A DNA stretch of 64,000 nucleotides, from NCBI RefSeq assembly GCF_042676045.1, contig NZ_JBHTJV010000010.1, positions 145,207 through 209,206 on the forward strand, read 5' to 3'. Positions 9,545-17,742 of this stretch are shown here, piece after piece; position 1 is the stretch's first letter; each line of letters begins with the position of its first letter. A program made the position numbers and the translations under genes. The DNA is from Pseudahrensia aquimaris. Its GTDB lineage: Bacteria; Pseudomonadota; Alphaproteobacteria; Rhizobiales; Rhizobiaceae. The notes beneath the pieces were generated by a model. The model made no database searches. It had not been told where the DNA came from and saw only the letters and a list, made by a program, of their open reading frames with translations.

Positions 9545-11050
9545 ATGTCTCTGACCATCCGCCTCGACCCGACCGACAACGTCGTCACCGCTACCCGCTC
9601 GCTGGAAGCAGGAATTGATGCTGATGGGGTGACAACCAATGGGATGGTCCCGCGCGGCCACAAGGTTGCCTCTGTTGCCATCGCCAAAGGTGAGGCAGTT
9701 CGCAAATACGCCCAGATCATTGGCTATGCGGCGCGCGACATAGCCCCGGGCGATCACGTTCACACGCACAACGTCGAGTTTCGCGCCACGGATGCAACAC
9801 ACGATTTCGCAACAGATCTTCGACCCGTACCGCTAGCGGAAACCGTGGACACTTTTATGGGGTATCGGCGCACCAACGGGCGGGTTGGAACCCGAAATTA
9901 CATTGCAGTCATTACTTCGGTAAATTGCTCTGCCACCGCCGCGCGTCGCATCGCCGATGCGTTTGGGCCGGAAGAACTTGCCGATTTCCCCAATGTCGAC
10001 GGCGTAGTCGCTTTCGTCCACGGCACCGGTTGCGGCATGGCAGGCAGCGGCGAAGGCTTTGACGCACTGCAGCGCGTCATGTGGGGATACGCCCGTCACC
10101 CGAACCATGCCGGCGTGCTAATGGTTGGGCTCGGTTGCGAGATGAACCAAATCGACTGGCTGTTGGAAGCCTATGGCATTGAGAAAGGCCCATTGTTTCA
10201 TGCCATGAACATTCAAGACGTTGCCGGCCTTCAAAAAACCATTGATCTTGGAATCGAGAAGATTCGCGCCATGTTGCCCATCGCCAACGAAGCCAAACGT
10301 GAGCCGTGCCCTGCATCCGAACTCATTGTCGCGCTGCAATGCGGCGGTTCCGACGCATGGTCTGGTATCACGGCTAACCCGGCATTGGGTTACGCTTGCG
10401 ACTTGCTCGTTGCACAAGGCGGCACAGGCGTGTTGGCCGAAACGCCGGAAATATACGGCGCCGAGCACCTGCTAACCCGCAGGGCAATCGATGAAAAAAC
10501 GGGCCAAAAATTGGTCAGTCTCATTCATTGGTGGGAGGACTATACCCACCGCAATCGCGGTTCGATGGACAACAATCCTTCACCTGGAAACAAAAAAGGC
10601 GGTCTTACTACCATCTTGGAAAAATCTCTCGGCGCTGCCGCCAAAGGGGGCACCAGTCCGCTGACAGGCGTGTTCAAATATGGTGAGCCGATCACCAGCA
10701 AGGGCTTCACTTTCATGGATTCGCCGGGATACGACCCCGCATCCGTAACGGGTCAAATCGCTTCGGGCTGCAATCTTGTCACGTTCACCACAGGACGTGG
10801 TTCGGCCTTCGGCTCTAAACCTGCCCCCTGCGTGAAAATTTCAACCAACACCCAGATGTATGAACGCATGAGCGATGACATGGACTTCAACGCTGGCAGC
10901 ATCCTCAGCGACGGTCAGTCAGTCGAAGAGGCGGGCAGAGCGATCTATGAAATGCTGCTGCGGGTTGCCTCCGGTGAGCAGACGAAATCCGAACGCCAAG
11001 GGCTAGGTGACTATGAATTTGTGCCGTGGCAAATCGGCGCGACCATGTAA
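9545..11050 (+). CDS. UxaA-family hydrolase (altronate dehydratase-like)
   Basis: A 501-residue enzyme of the altronate/galactarate dehydratase family, which removes water from sugar acids to give 2-keto-3-deoxy products. The N-terminal SAF domain (RGHKVASVAIAKGEAVRKYAQ...) is joined to the catalytic C-terminal domain, with family motifs VHGTGCGM, QCGGSDAWSGITANPALG, NNPSPGNKKGGLTTI and FTTGRGSAFG. Full length is about 500 residues for UxaA, which matches. The start MSLTIRLDPTDNV at 9545 begins the SAF domain; the in-frame extension to 9464 lacks family character. The substrate could be altronate or a related aldonate. Confidence 0.88.
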   Translation: MSLTIRLDPTDNVVTATRSLEAGIDADGVTTNGMVPRGHKVASVAIAKGEAVRKYAQIIGYAARDIAPGDHVHTHNVEFRATDATHDFATDLRPVPLAETVDTFMGYRRTNGRVGTRNYIAVITSVNCSATAARRIADAFGPEELADFPNVDGVVAFVHGTGCGMAGSGEGFDALQRVMWGYARHPNHAGVLMVGLGCEMNQIDWLLEAYGIEKGPLFHAMNIQDVAGLQKTIDLGIEKIRAMLPIANEAKREPCPASELIVALQCGGSDAWSGITANPALGYACDLLVAQGGTGVLAETPEIYGAEHLLTRRAIDEKTGQKLVSLIHWWEDYTHRNRGSMDNNPSPGNKKGGLTTILEKSLGAAAKGGTSPLTGVFKYGEPITSKGFTFMDSPGYDPASVTGQIASGCNLVTFTTGRGSAFGSKPAPCVKISTNTQMYERMSDDMDFNAGSILSDGQSVEEAGRAIYEMLLRVASGEQTKSERQGLGDYEFVPWQIGATM

Positions 11051-11098
11051 AAAAGCGCCGGTTTCCGCAGTTCTATCATGAAGGGATCACCAATCTTT

Positions 11099-11116
11099 CA
11101 AAGTGTCATCACTTTG
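11099..11116. terminator. short inverted repeat after the UxaA-family gene
   Basis: Perfect 7-bp arms CAAAGTG / CACTTTG with the 4-base loop TCAT, 48 bases after the stop. No T-run follows, so it may be a weak or Rho-dependent end signal. The interval 11051-11198 is otherwise featureless and probably holds the left edge of the island. Confidence 0.35.
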
Positions 11117-11198
11117 TGACTCTTATCTCGTCACAATTCGTTTCCATGTTGTTAACCATAATTTCTGACACTGGAACTGCACGGAGAAGGATAGGACC

Positions 11199-11375
11199 AT
11201 GGCACAACGTCAACACAGTCTGCGCGATGCCCCGCAGCCAAAAAGACCGGAAATGGTGCGCATAAAGCGCAAAGAAAAGCCCGCAATGCGCCCGAATGCG
11301 CAGGATTTCTTTTCGCCTTGGACGGTGCCCGTCGATCCGCGTTTCGCAGAAGATTCAACGCGTCCACGACACTAA
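11199..11375 (+). CDS. small basic hypothetical protein (58 aa)
   Basis: A 58-residue ORF starting MAQRQHSLRDAPQPKRPEM and ending in EDSTRPRH. It follows a good ribosome site (GGAGAAGG, spacing about 9). It is rich in Arg, Lys and Pro, with one aromatic patch (DFFSPWTVPVDPRF). No domain is recognised. It lies between the UxaA gene and the mobilization genes, at or near the left boundary of the island, so it could be the last chromosomal gene or the first gene of the element. Confidence 0.45.
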   Translation: MAQRQHSLRDAPQPKRPEMVRIKRKEKPAMRPNAQDFFSPWTVPVDPRFAEDSTRPRH

Positions 11376-11403
11376 GCGAAAACGATCATTGGCATGGTGA
11401 AAA

Positions 11404-11547
11404 ATGGTGCGCCTAGAGGGAGAAACTTCAAACTCCCTCTTTGAGACCTTAGAAGATTGGAACGCCTATCTCAAAGCCGAAAAGATCGAATTTCCACAAA
11501 GGGAGAATCCATCACGCCAGCCTTCCCGTAGAGGGCCTTCGCTATGA
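11404..11547 (+). CDS. small ORF coupled to mobC (47 aa)
   Basis: A 47-residue ORF (MVRLEGETSNSLFETLEDWN...) ending in the TGA of an ATGA overlap with the mobC start at 11544, which suggests translational coupling. Near its 5' end the DNA has 8-bp inverted arms AGAGGGAG / CTCCCTCT with a 10-base loop (about 11414-11439). That hairpin could be a regulatory or transfer-origin element instead of coding sequence. No family is recognised. Confidence 0.4.
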   Translation: MVRLEGETSNSLFETLEDWNAYLKAEKIEFPQRENPSRQPSRRGPSL

Positions 11548-11993
11548 TGGAAGGAGCATATTCGTCCGAAGGTTCGAGGCTCAACTCGACGTTCCAGTCG
11601 GTTTCCGTAAAGCGCAAGTCAGTGAGAAATCACTCGCCCAGGGTCACGCTGCGCCTCACCGAAGAAGAGCTCGATCGCCTGAAGCGCGCGGCAGCAGGAG
11701 TTTCCATCAGCGCCTACATTCGGAAGCAGTTGTTTGGCGATCAGGTATCATTGCGAAAGACCAGAAGTCGCGTTCCTGTCAAAAATCAGAAAGCCCTCGC
11801 GCAGGTACTCGGTAAACTCGGCGAAACCCGTATTTCCAACAATCTTAATCAGATTGCCTATGAGGCGAACTGCGGTTCATTGCTGATGGATCAGCAGACC
11901 GAAGAAGAGCTGAAGATAGCGTGCGCTCATATTGCCTGGATGCGCGTGAAGCTGATCGAAGCCCTTGGCTTGAAAGGAAGCCAAGAAGGATGA
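11544..11993 (+). CDS. mobC: MobC-like relaxosome accessory protein
   Basis: A 149-residue protein with a ribbon-helix-helix-like N-terminal half (RVTLRLTEEELDRLKRAAAG, then SISAYIRKQLFG). The C-terminal half matches the bacterial mobilization MobC family (LAQVLGKLGETRISNNLNQI, then MRVKLIEALGL). MobC proteins bind the transfer origin and help the relaxase open and nick DNA. The gene overlaps the relaxase by ATGA at 11990 and the preceding small ORF by ATGA at 11544. A second in-frame ATG at 11547 is an alternative start. Confidence 0.88.
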   Translation: MMEGAYSSEGSRLNSTFQSVSVKRKSVRNHSPRVTLRLTEEELDRLKRAAAGVSISAYIRKQLFGDQVSLRKTRSRVPVKNQKALAQVLGKLGETRISNNLNQIAYEANCGSLLMDQQTEEELKIACAHIAWMRVKLIEALGLKGSQEG

Positions 11994-13000
11994 TCCTCAA
12001 GGGCAATCAACGTGCAGGTGGTCGGCAGTTGGCTCGTCACCTCCTAAATGATCGGGATAATGACCATGTTGCTATCCACGATCTGCGCGGCTTCATTTCA
12101 GAGGATTTGAACGGTGCATTTACTGAGGCGTTTGCCGTCAGCAAAGGCACTAGGTGTACGCAATTCCTTTTTTCGCTCAGTCTGAATCCACCAGAGAATG
12201 CCCGAGTGCCGACCGCTGTATTCGAAAAGGCAATCGATAAAATCGAGGAACGTCTCGGTCTATCCAATCAGCCTAGAGCGATTGTGTTCCATGAAAAAGA
12301 AGGGCGTCGACACGCTCATTGTGTCTGGTCGCGAATTGACACCTCTGAGATGAAAGCGATCAATCTGCCGCACTACAAAATGCGCTTGCGCGACATATCC
12401 CGTCAGCTCTTTCTAGAGAATGACTGGCGGATGCCTCGCGGATTACAAAACGCGCAAGAGCGAGACCCGTTGGGATTTTGCCAAGCGGAACATCAGCAGG
12501 CGAAGAGGACGGAGCAAAGCGCATCTGCCATCAAGAAGATTTTCAAAGAGTGCTGGGCAGCCTCAGACTCCGCCGTATCATTTGGCCATGCGTTGAAAGA
12601 ACATGGCTACTGTCTTGCTAGAGGTGATCGACGAGGTCATGTCGCTGTCGATGCGGATGGCGAAGTGTTTGCTATGTCCCGATGGCTCGATCTGAAGGCC
12701 AAGGATGTTCGTGCCAAATTGGGTGATGGATTGTCACTTCCGTCAGTTGAAGAGGCAAAGGCCTGGATCAAGCAAAAGACCAATGACGTTCCAAGCGAGG
12801 AATTGGCTGAAGCGACACGACAGATTCGTAAAAAGCTGCTTGATTTGGAAGCGCGACGCGTTGATCTCGTGAAAAACCAACGAGCGGAAAGGAGGGTGCT
12901 AGCTGAAAAACAGGCTGCGAGACGAGACGAGGAAAAAAAGAATTCGTGCCGCTCGCTTACCGACTGGTTTGAAAGCCTTGTGGTTTCGTGTGACTGGTAA
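11990..13000 (+). CDS. relaxase/mobilization nuclease, frame broken near the 3' end
   Basis: A VirD2/MobA-type relaxase that nicks the transfer origin and pilots single-stranded DNA. The conserved region includes the motif FHEKEGRRHAHCVWSRID (His cluster for metal binding), preceded by TQFLFSLSLNPPE. The start overlaps the mobC stop (ATGA). The frame ends at residue 336 in WFESLVVSCDW, which does not look like the family. In the +1 frame the DNA continues as RIRAARLPTGLKALWFRVTGKYQKI, typical of this family's C-terminus. The switch point is an A7 run at 12933-12939: removing one A would give a 426-residue product ending at 13271. Confidence 0.85.
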   Translation: MILKGNQRAGGRQLARHLLNDRDNDHVAIHDLRGFISEDLNGAFTEAFAVSKGTRCTQFLFSLSLNPPENARVPTAVFEKAIDKIEERLGLSNQPRAIVFHEKEGRRHAHCVWSRIDTSEMKAINLPHYKMRLRDISRQLFLENDWRMPRGLQNAQERDPLGFCQAEHQQAKRTEQSASAIKKIFKECWAASDSAVSFGHALKEHGYCLARGDRRGHVAVDADGEVFAMSRWLDLKAKDVRAKLGDGLSLPSVEEAKAWIKQKTNDVPSEELAEATRQIRKKLLDLEARRVDLVKNQRAERRVLAEKQAARRDEEKKNSCRSLTDWFESLVVSCDW

Positions 13001-13271
13001 ATACCAAAAGATCGCAAAGCAAAATGCAGACGAAAAGTTCGCGTGTGACGTTCGTGATAATACGGAACGTCAGCGCTTGATTGAACAACACTTGCGACAA
13101 CGTCAGCGCCTTCTGACAGAAATGAAAATGACCAATCTCCAAAAGGAGATTGGCCTAGAAAGCTCTAAGCGGTCAGATGCTCCGAGCAAGAGCGTGAACG
13201 ATGTTCAACGAAGCGCGATCCGTAGTCCCGCCAAGACAAAATTTCGAAGAGGACGTCATCAAAGCGGATAG
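12969..13271 (+). pseudogene. out-of-frame C-terminal part of the relaxase
   Basis: This frame (LKALWFRVTGKYQKIAKQN ... RRGRHQSG) continues the relaxase if one base of the A7 tract at 12933-12939 is dropped. The only start available for separate translation is a TTG at 12969 with no clear ribosome site, so independent expression is unlikely. The segment is charged and coiled-coil-like (TERQRLIEQHLRQRQRLLTE). Possible causes are an indel mutation, a sequencing error in the homopolymer, or polymerase slippage on the A run. Confidence 0.7.
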
Positions 13272-13276
13272 TTTTA

Positions 13277-13299
13277 TTGCATCATGACGTATGATGCAA
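13277..13299. promoter_or_regulatory. palindromic operator O1 upstream of the defence operon promoter
   Basis: Perfect 9-bp arms TTGCATCAT / ATGATGCAA separated by 5 bases (GACGT). It lies 10 bases upstream of the -35 box. A second copy with the same 7-bp arms and the same 5-base spacing lies at 13340-13358, centre to centre 61 bp, about six helical turns. Confidence 0.75.
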
Positions 13300-13309
13300 A
13301 AAATATTTG

Positions 13310-13338
13310 TTGACTCTGGGTCAGGTAATCACTATTTT
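13310..13338 (+). promoter_or_regulatory. sigma70-type promoter of the defence operon
   Basis: TTGACT at 13310-13315 and TATTTT at 13333-13338 with an optimal 17-base spacer. Transcription would begin near 13345, which is also the first base of the preferred start codon. The message may therefore be leaderless. Confidence 0.7.
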
Positions 13339-13339
13339 C

Positions 13340-13358
13340 GCATCATGGACAATGATGC
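13340..13358. promoter_or_regulatory. palindromic operator O2 over the transcription/translation start
   Basis: Perfect 7-bp arms GCATCAT / ATGATGC separated by 5 bases (GGACA). It shares arms and spacing with O1 and covers the predicted transcription start and the ATG at 13345. A protein bound here should block transcription. Confidence 0.72.
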
Positions 13359-13956
13359 ACAAATTTACATAAAGCTAGCCGACGCTGTGACGGTCACGGC
13401 AGGATATCCGTTACGCCGTTCTGCTGAGGCTCTGGATGACGGCGATGTTCGTCTGATTCAGCTCAAGAATACAAACCCAGACGGTGCGATTAATTGGATG
13501 GAGGTGGCTTCCATTTCGCTGCCATCCAAACGTGAGCCAAATTGGCTGACCAATGAAGATGTCATCTTCTCAGCGCGTGGAACAAGAACTTTTGCTTACC
13601 CGCTTGATAATGTCCCCCCGAAAACAGTTTGTGCCCCTCAGTTTTTTGTTCTGAGCATCCGCAATACGAATGATCTTTCTCCGCACTTTCTTGCATGGCA
13701 GATTAATCAAAAGCCTGCGCAAGACTACTTCCAACGAAACGCCACTGGCTCACATATTTTGAACATTCGCCGCTCGGTCTTGGAAGAACTAACGATCACC
13801 GTGCCCAACATTCAAAAGCAAATGATGATTGTCACATTTTGGCAGGCGGCGCAGAGAGAGCGCTCACTCTTAAATAGCTTGATAGAAAACCGAAATTCTC
13901 AACTCGAAGCATTGGCCGCTGGCCTTGCACCTAATGGCAAGGAGGCCAGGATATGA
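13345..13956 (+). CDS. single-TRD HsdS-like specificity protein
   Basis: A 203-residue protein resembling half of a type I restriction specificity subunit: one target-recognition-like domain (AVTVTAGYPLRRSAEALDDG ... FSARGTRTFAYPLDN ... HFLAWQINQ) and one helical spacer (LEELTITVPNIQKQ, then LLNSLIENRNSQLEALAAGL). Normal HsdS has two of each and is about twice as long. The ATG at 13345 is chosen because a good promoter lies just upstream; the longer start at 13291 would precede that promoter. It is the first gene of the defence operon and overlaps hsdM by ATGA. Because no helix-turn-helix gene is nearby, a DNA-binding regulatory role on the twin palindromes is a reasonable hypothesis. A role as an alternative specificity subunit is also possible. 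Confidence 0.75.
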   Translation: MDNDAQIYIKLADAVTVTAGYPLRRSAEALDDGDVRLIQLKNTNPDGAINWMEVASISLPSKREPNWLTNEDVIFSARGTRTFAYPLDNVPPKTVCAPQFFVLSIRNTNDLSPHFLAWQINQKPAQDYFQRNATGSHILNIRRSVLEELTITVPNIQKQMMIVTFWQAAQRERSLLNSLIENRNSQLEALAAGLAPNGKEARI

Positions 13957-15467
13957 ACGCACAGATTAAGCAAGACGATATCAACAAAGCCGTATGGGAG
14001 GCCTGCGACACGTTTCGTGGCACGGTCGATGGCGCTGTCTATAAAGACTACGTCCTGACGATGTTGTTCCTGAAATACATCAGCGATGTGTGGCAGGATC
14101 ATTACAACAATTACAAGAAAGAGTATGGCGACGAACCAGAACTCATTCACGAAATGCTGAAGAATGAACGCTTCGTTCTCCCGCCGTCTGCCAATTTCTA
14201 TGAGCTCTACAAACGCAGGCATGAAGCTGGAAACGGCGAACGCATCGACAAGGCTCTTCATGCAATTGAAGAAGCCAACATCACCAAACTGCGTGATGTC
14301 TTTCAGGACATCAGCTTCAACTCTAACAAGCTCGGCGAAGAGGCGCAGAAGAACGAGCTGTTGAAAGACCTTCTTGAAGATTTTGCCAAGGAGAAGCTGA
14401 ACCTCGCGCCAAGCCGTATCGGCAAGCTCGATATTATCGGCAACGCCTACGAATTCCTAATCAAACAGTTCGCAGCGGATTCTGGGCGTAAAGCTGGCGA
14501 GTTCTATACGCCGCCAGAAGTGTCCGAACTCATGGCTGAATTAGTCGCGCCAAAAGAAGGTGATGACATTTGTGACCCTACTTGTGGCTCTGGATCACTC
14601 TTAATGAAGTGTGGTCAACGTGTTCAGATCGAGAATAACGGCTCAAAAAAATACGCGCTCTACGGTCAGGAAGCGATAGGCAGCACTTGGGCTCTCGCCA
14701 AAATGAATATGTTCCTGCACGGCGAGGACAATCATCGCATTGAATGGGGCGATACGATCCGTAACCCCAAACTCCTGAACAGTGAAGACAGCCTCAAGCA
14801 CTTTGATGTGGTTGTCGCCAATCCACCATTCAGTCTTGAAAAATGGGGACATGGAACGGCTGATGCAGATCGGTTCGGGCGTTTTCGGCGTGGTATCCCG
14901 CCGAAGACGAAAGGTGATTATGCCTTCATCCTTCATATGATTGAGACAATGAAACCGAAGACAGGCCGCATGGCAGTTGTTGCTCCGCATGGTGTGTTGT
15001 TTCGCGGATCATCAGAAGGAAAAATCAGACAAAAGCTCGTTGAGGAAAATATCCTCGATGCAGTGATCGGCCTGCCTGAGAAGTTGTTTTATGGCACGGG
15101 CATCCCTGCTGCGATCTTGGTTTTCCGCAAAAACAAGACCGATAAAAATACGCTGTTCATCGACGCAAGCCGCGAGTTCAATTCGGGGAAAAATCAAAAC
15201 CAGCTTTCCGACGACAATATCGCGAAGATTGTTGAAACCTACCAAGCGCGAGAAAGCGTCGACAAGTACGCCTATCTCGCAACGCCTGAGGAAATGGCGG
15301 AAAACGACTACAATCTGAACATTCCCCGCTACGTCGACACGTTCGAAGAAGAAGAAGAAATTGATCTGATGGAGGTGCGCGCCGAACGCGTGAAACTCAA
15401 GGCCGAACTCGCTGAACTGGAAGACCAAATGGACGGCTATCTCAAAGAGTTGGGGTATGCCGTATGA
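13953..15467 (+). CDS. hsdM: type I restriction-modification DNA methyltransferase subunit M
   Basis: A 504-residue N6-adenine methyltransferase subunit. It has an N-terminal helical HsdM domain (AVWEACDTFRGTVDGAVYKD). The SAM-binding motif is CDPTCGSGSLL (about residue 209), preceded by AGEFYTPPEVSELMAELV. The catalytic motif is NPPF (about residue 289). A C-terminal coiled segment (VRAERVKLKAELAELEDQMD) probably contacts HsdS. With HsdS it forms the modification enzyme, and with HsdR the restriction complex. The start overlaps the half-S gene and the stop overlaps rhuM, both by ATGA. Confidence 0.97.
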   Translation: MNAQIKQDDINKAVWEACDTFRGTVDGAVYKDYVLTMLFLKYISDVWQDHYNNYKKEYGDEPELIHEMLKNERFVLPPSANFYELYKRRHEAGNGERIDKALHAIEEANITKLRDVFQDISFNSNKLGEEAQKNELLKDLLEDFAKEKLNLAPSRIGKLDIIGNAYEFLIKQFAADSGRKAGEFYTPPEVSELMAELVAPKEGDDICDPTCGSGSLLMKCGQRVQIENNGSKKYALYGQEAIGSTWALAKMNMFLHGEDNHRIEWGDTIRNPKLLNSEDSLKHFDVVVANPPFSLEKWGHGTADADRFGRFRRGIPPKTKGDYAFILHMIETMKPKTGRMAVVAPHGVLFRGSSEGKIRQKLVEENILDAVIGLPEKLFYGTGIPAAILVFRKNKTDKNTLFIDASREFNSGKNQNQLSDDNIAKIVETYQARESVDKYAYLATPEEMAENDYNLNIPRYVDTFEEEEEIDLMEVRAERVKLKAELAELEDQMDGYLKELGYAV

Positions 15468-16507
15468 GCGAAGAAAACCAACAGGATTCACCGAGAGGCG
15501 AACTGATCCTCTACCAAACCGAAGATGGTCAGGCAGAAATAAGTCTGCGGGCGATCGACGGTACGGTATGGCTTACTCAGGCAGAGTTGGCAGAGCTCTT
15601 TGCAACAACGCCACAGAACGTCACGCTTCATATAAAAAGCATCTATGAGGACGGCGAATTGCACGAAGAGGCAACTTGTAAGGATTTCTTACAAGTTCGC
15701 AAAGAGGGCGATCGTAATGTCGAAAGAAGGCTAAAACATTACAATCTTGATATGATTTTGGCGGTTGGCTACCGCGTCCGCTCCCCTCGTGGGGTGCAGT
15801 TTCGTCGCTGGGCAAACACCGTCCTCAAGGAATACCTCGTCAAAGGATTTGCGATAGATGACGCGCGGCTGAAACAGGCCGAGCAATGGGACTATTTTGA
15901 TGAATGGTTGGCGCGCATTCGCGATATCCGCGCCTCGGAAAAGCGTTTCTACCAAAAAGTCAAAGACCTCTACACAACCGCCATCGACTACGACAAGACA
16001 TCTGACGAAGCGCAGCTCTTTTTCCAGAAAGTTCAGAACAAGATGCTGTGGGCGGTGACGGGTCATACGGCGGCGGAGCTGATTGCTGGTCGCGCTGATC
16101 CTGTCAAACCCAATATGGGTGTCATGTCCTGGAAAGGATCGATCGTTCGTAAAGGCGATGTCGGTATCGCCAAGAATTATCTCAACTCGGAAGAGATCGA
16201 CGAACTGAACCGCATTGTTACTATGTATCTGGATTACGCCGAAGATCAGGCCAAACGTCGTGCACCTGTCACTATGGCGCAATGGGCGGACAAGCTCGAT
16301 TCATTTCTCTCTTTCAATGAACGCGATGTGCTGACCCATGCAGGAAAACTGCAAATGAAGGTTGCTCAGAAACTCGCCGCTGATCGCTACGATGCATTCG
16401 ATCTCAAACGCAAGGAAGCAGACGTCATCGCCGCCGACGCAGAAGACATCGAAGCCCTCGAAAGCCTAGCAAAGGATTTGGAAGGCAAGAAAGGCGCAAT
16501 CGAATGA
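15464..16507 (+). CDS. rhuM: RhuM-family protein inside the hsd operon
   Basis: A 347-residue protein of the RhuM (virulence RhuM/Fic-DOC-like N-terminal) family. Recognisable blocks are GTVWLTQAELAELFATTPQNV (a helix-turn-helix-like start), KHYNLDMILAVGYRVRSPRG, QFRRWANTVLKEYLVKGF and, in the C-terminal half, FQKVQNKMLWAVTGHTAAELI. RhuM homologues are repeatedly found between hsd genes and in pathogenicity islands; the biochemical activity is not established. ATGA overlaps with hsdM and hsdS force co-translation here, which suggests a product needed in proportion to the restriction complex. Confidence 0.88.
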   Translation: MSEENQQDSPRGELILYQTEDGQAEISLRAIDGTVWLTQAELAELFATTPQNVTLHIKSIYEDGELHEEATCKDFLQVRKEGDRNVERRLKHYNLDMILAVGYRVRSPRGVQFRRWANTVLKEYLVKGFAIDDARLKQAEQWDYFDEWLARIRDIRASEKRFYQKVKDLYTTAIDYDKTSDEAQLFFQKVQNKMLWAVTGHTAAELIAGRADPVKPNMGVMSWKGSIVRKGDVGIAKNYLNSEEIDELNRIVTMYLDYAEDQAKRRAPVTMAQWADKLDSFLSFNERDVLTHAGKLQMKVAQKLAADRYDAFDLKRKEADVIAADAEDIEALESLAKDLEGKKGAIE

Positions 16508-17742
16508 AGTATCGCGGCCAATATCCGAAAGACTGGAATGTCTCGCTCTTGGACGACGTTACTTCCCGCGCAAGCGGTCACACGCCGAACAAAAATCATC
16601 CTGAATATTGGAATGGCGGCATAAAATGGGTGTCACTCGCTGACTCGTCCAAACTCGACTCTGGGTTAATCGCACACACCGACAAAGAAATATCACGGGA
16701 CGGCTTAAAGCATTCTTCTGCTGTGCTGCTTCCAAAAGGTACGGTAATAATTTCACGTGACGCAGGCGTTGGAAAGTCGGCTGTGTTGGCGGAAGAAATG
16801 GCCGTCAGCCAACATTTTATCGCTTGGAAATGCGATGGCCCAAACCAACTACATAACTGGTATTTGTACAACTGGTTAAGACTCAATAAGCCTGAGTTTG
16901 AACGTCAGGCTATTGGCTCAACGATCAAAACAATTGGCCTGCCTTTCTTTAAGAAAATCAAGATCGCGCATCCGACCTATGAAGAACAACGTCGCATCGC
17001 GGAAATCCTCTCGACTTGGGATCGCGCGATTGAAGCGACGGAAAAACTAATTGCCAATAGCGAAGCGCAAAAGAAGTCGCTGATGCAACAACTTCTCACA
17101 GGCAAAAAACGCCTGCCAGGCTTTGATGGCGAATGGAAATCGGCACGTTTGGATGTCCTTTTCAACTTTAAAAAGGGGCAAGGCATTTCAAAACAAGCAG
17201 TTTGTGAAGAAGGTGCACATTCATGTGTTCTCTATGGCGAGCTCTACACTCGCTATGGAGAGATCATTGATGAGGTTGCCAGCCGAACAAATTCCAATGA
17301 TGGAGTGCCTTCAGTAAGTGGCGACCTTCTTATACCAGCGTCTACGACGACGAGCGGAATCGATCTCGCAAATGTTACGGCTATAGGCGAAAGCGGCGTA
17401 AAACTCGGCGGCGATATCAATATTTTGCGCATGAAGAAACCTAATGTGTGCGCTTCATTTTTTGCGCACTACCTTACCCATGTGATGAAACACAATATTG
17501 CTTCGCGCGCGCAGGGCATCACTATCATTCATCTTTATGCTGCACACCTCAAAGACCTTGAAGTGCAACTCCCACGCTTAGCGGAGCAGGAAAAAATCTC
17601 TGATGTGATCCTGACTGCGGCAAAAGAAATCAACTCTCAAAAAGAGAAACTGCAAAAATTGAAATCCGAAAAATGTGCTCTCATGCAGCAGCTCCTAACG
17701 GGAAAGCGCCGTGTCGCGATCAATAAGGAGCAAGCCGCATGA
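16504..17742 (+). CDS. hsdS: type I restriction specificity subunit S
   Basis: A 412-residue DNA specificity subunit with the classical two-repeat layout. TRD1 (residues about 10-155) is followed by the conserved helix EEQRRIAEILSTWDRAIEATEKLIANSE and QQLLTGKKRLPGFDGEW. TRD2 (about 215-355) is followed by the second helix and QQLLTGKRRV. Each TRD reads one half of a bipartite target. The target cannot be derived from the sequence by eye. It overlaps rhuM and the TIGR04141-type gene by ATGA. Confidence 0.95.
   Translation: MKYRGQYPKDWNVSLLDDVTSRASGHTPNKNHPEYWNGGIKWVSLADSSKLDSGLIAHTDKEISRDGLKHSSAVLLPKGTVIISRDAGVGKSAVLAEEMAVSQHFIAWKCDGPNQLHNWYLYNWLRLNKPEFERQAIGSTIKTIGLPFFKKIKIAHPTYEEQRRIAEILSTWDRAIEATEKLIANSEAQKKSLMQQLLTGKKRLPGFDGEWKSARLDVLFNFKKGQGISKQAVCEEGAHSCVLYGELYTRYGEIIDEVASRTNSNDGVPSVSGDLLIPASTTTSGIDLANVTAIGESGVKLGGDINILRMKKPNVCASFFAHYLTHVMKHNIASRAQGITIIHLYAAHLKDLEVQLPRLAEQEKISDVILTAAKEINSQKEKLQKLKSEKCALMQQLLTGKRRVAINKEQAA

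Noticed and set aside
11051..11400. Direct repeat of the tRNA-Thr 3' end as left attachment site
   Set aside because: No matching stretch could be found by eye; serine recombinases often use very short cores, so absence is not decisive.
12932..12972. Programmed -1 frameshift at the A_AAA_AAG heptamer in the relaxase
   Set aside because: The -1 frame stops after 10 codons; the family-like continuation is in the +1 frame, so classical -1 shifting does not explain it.
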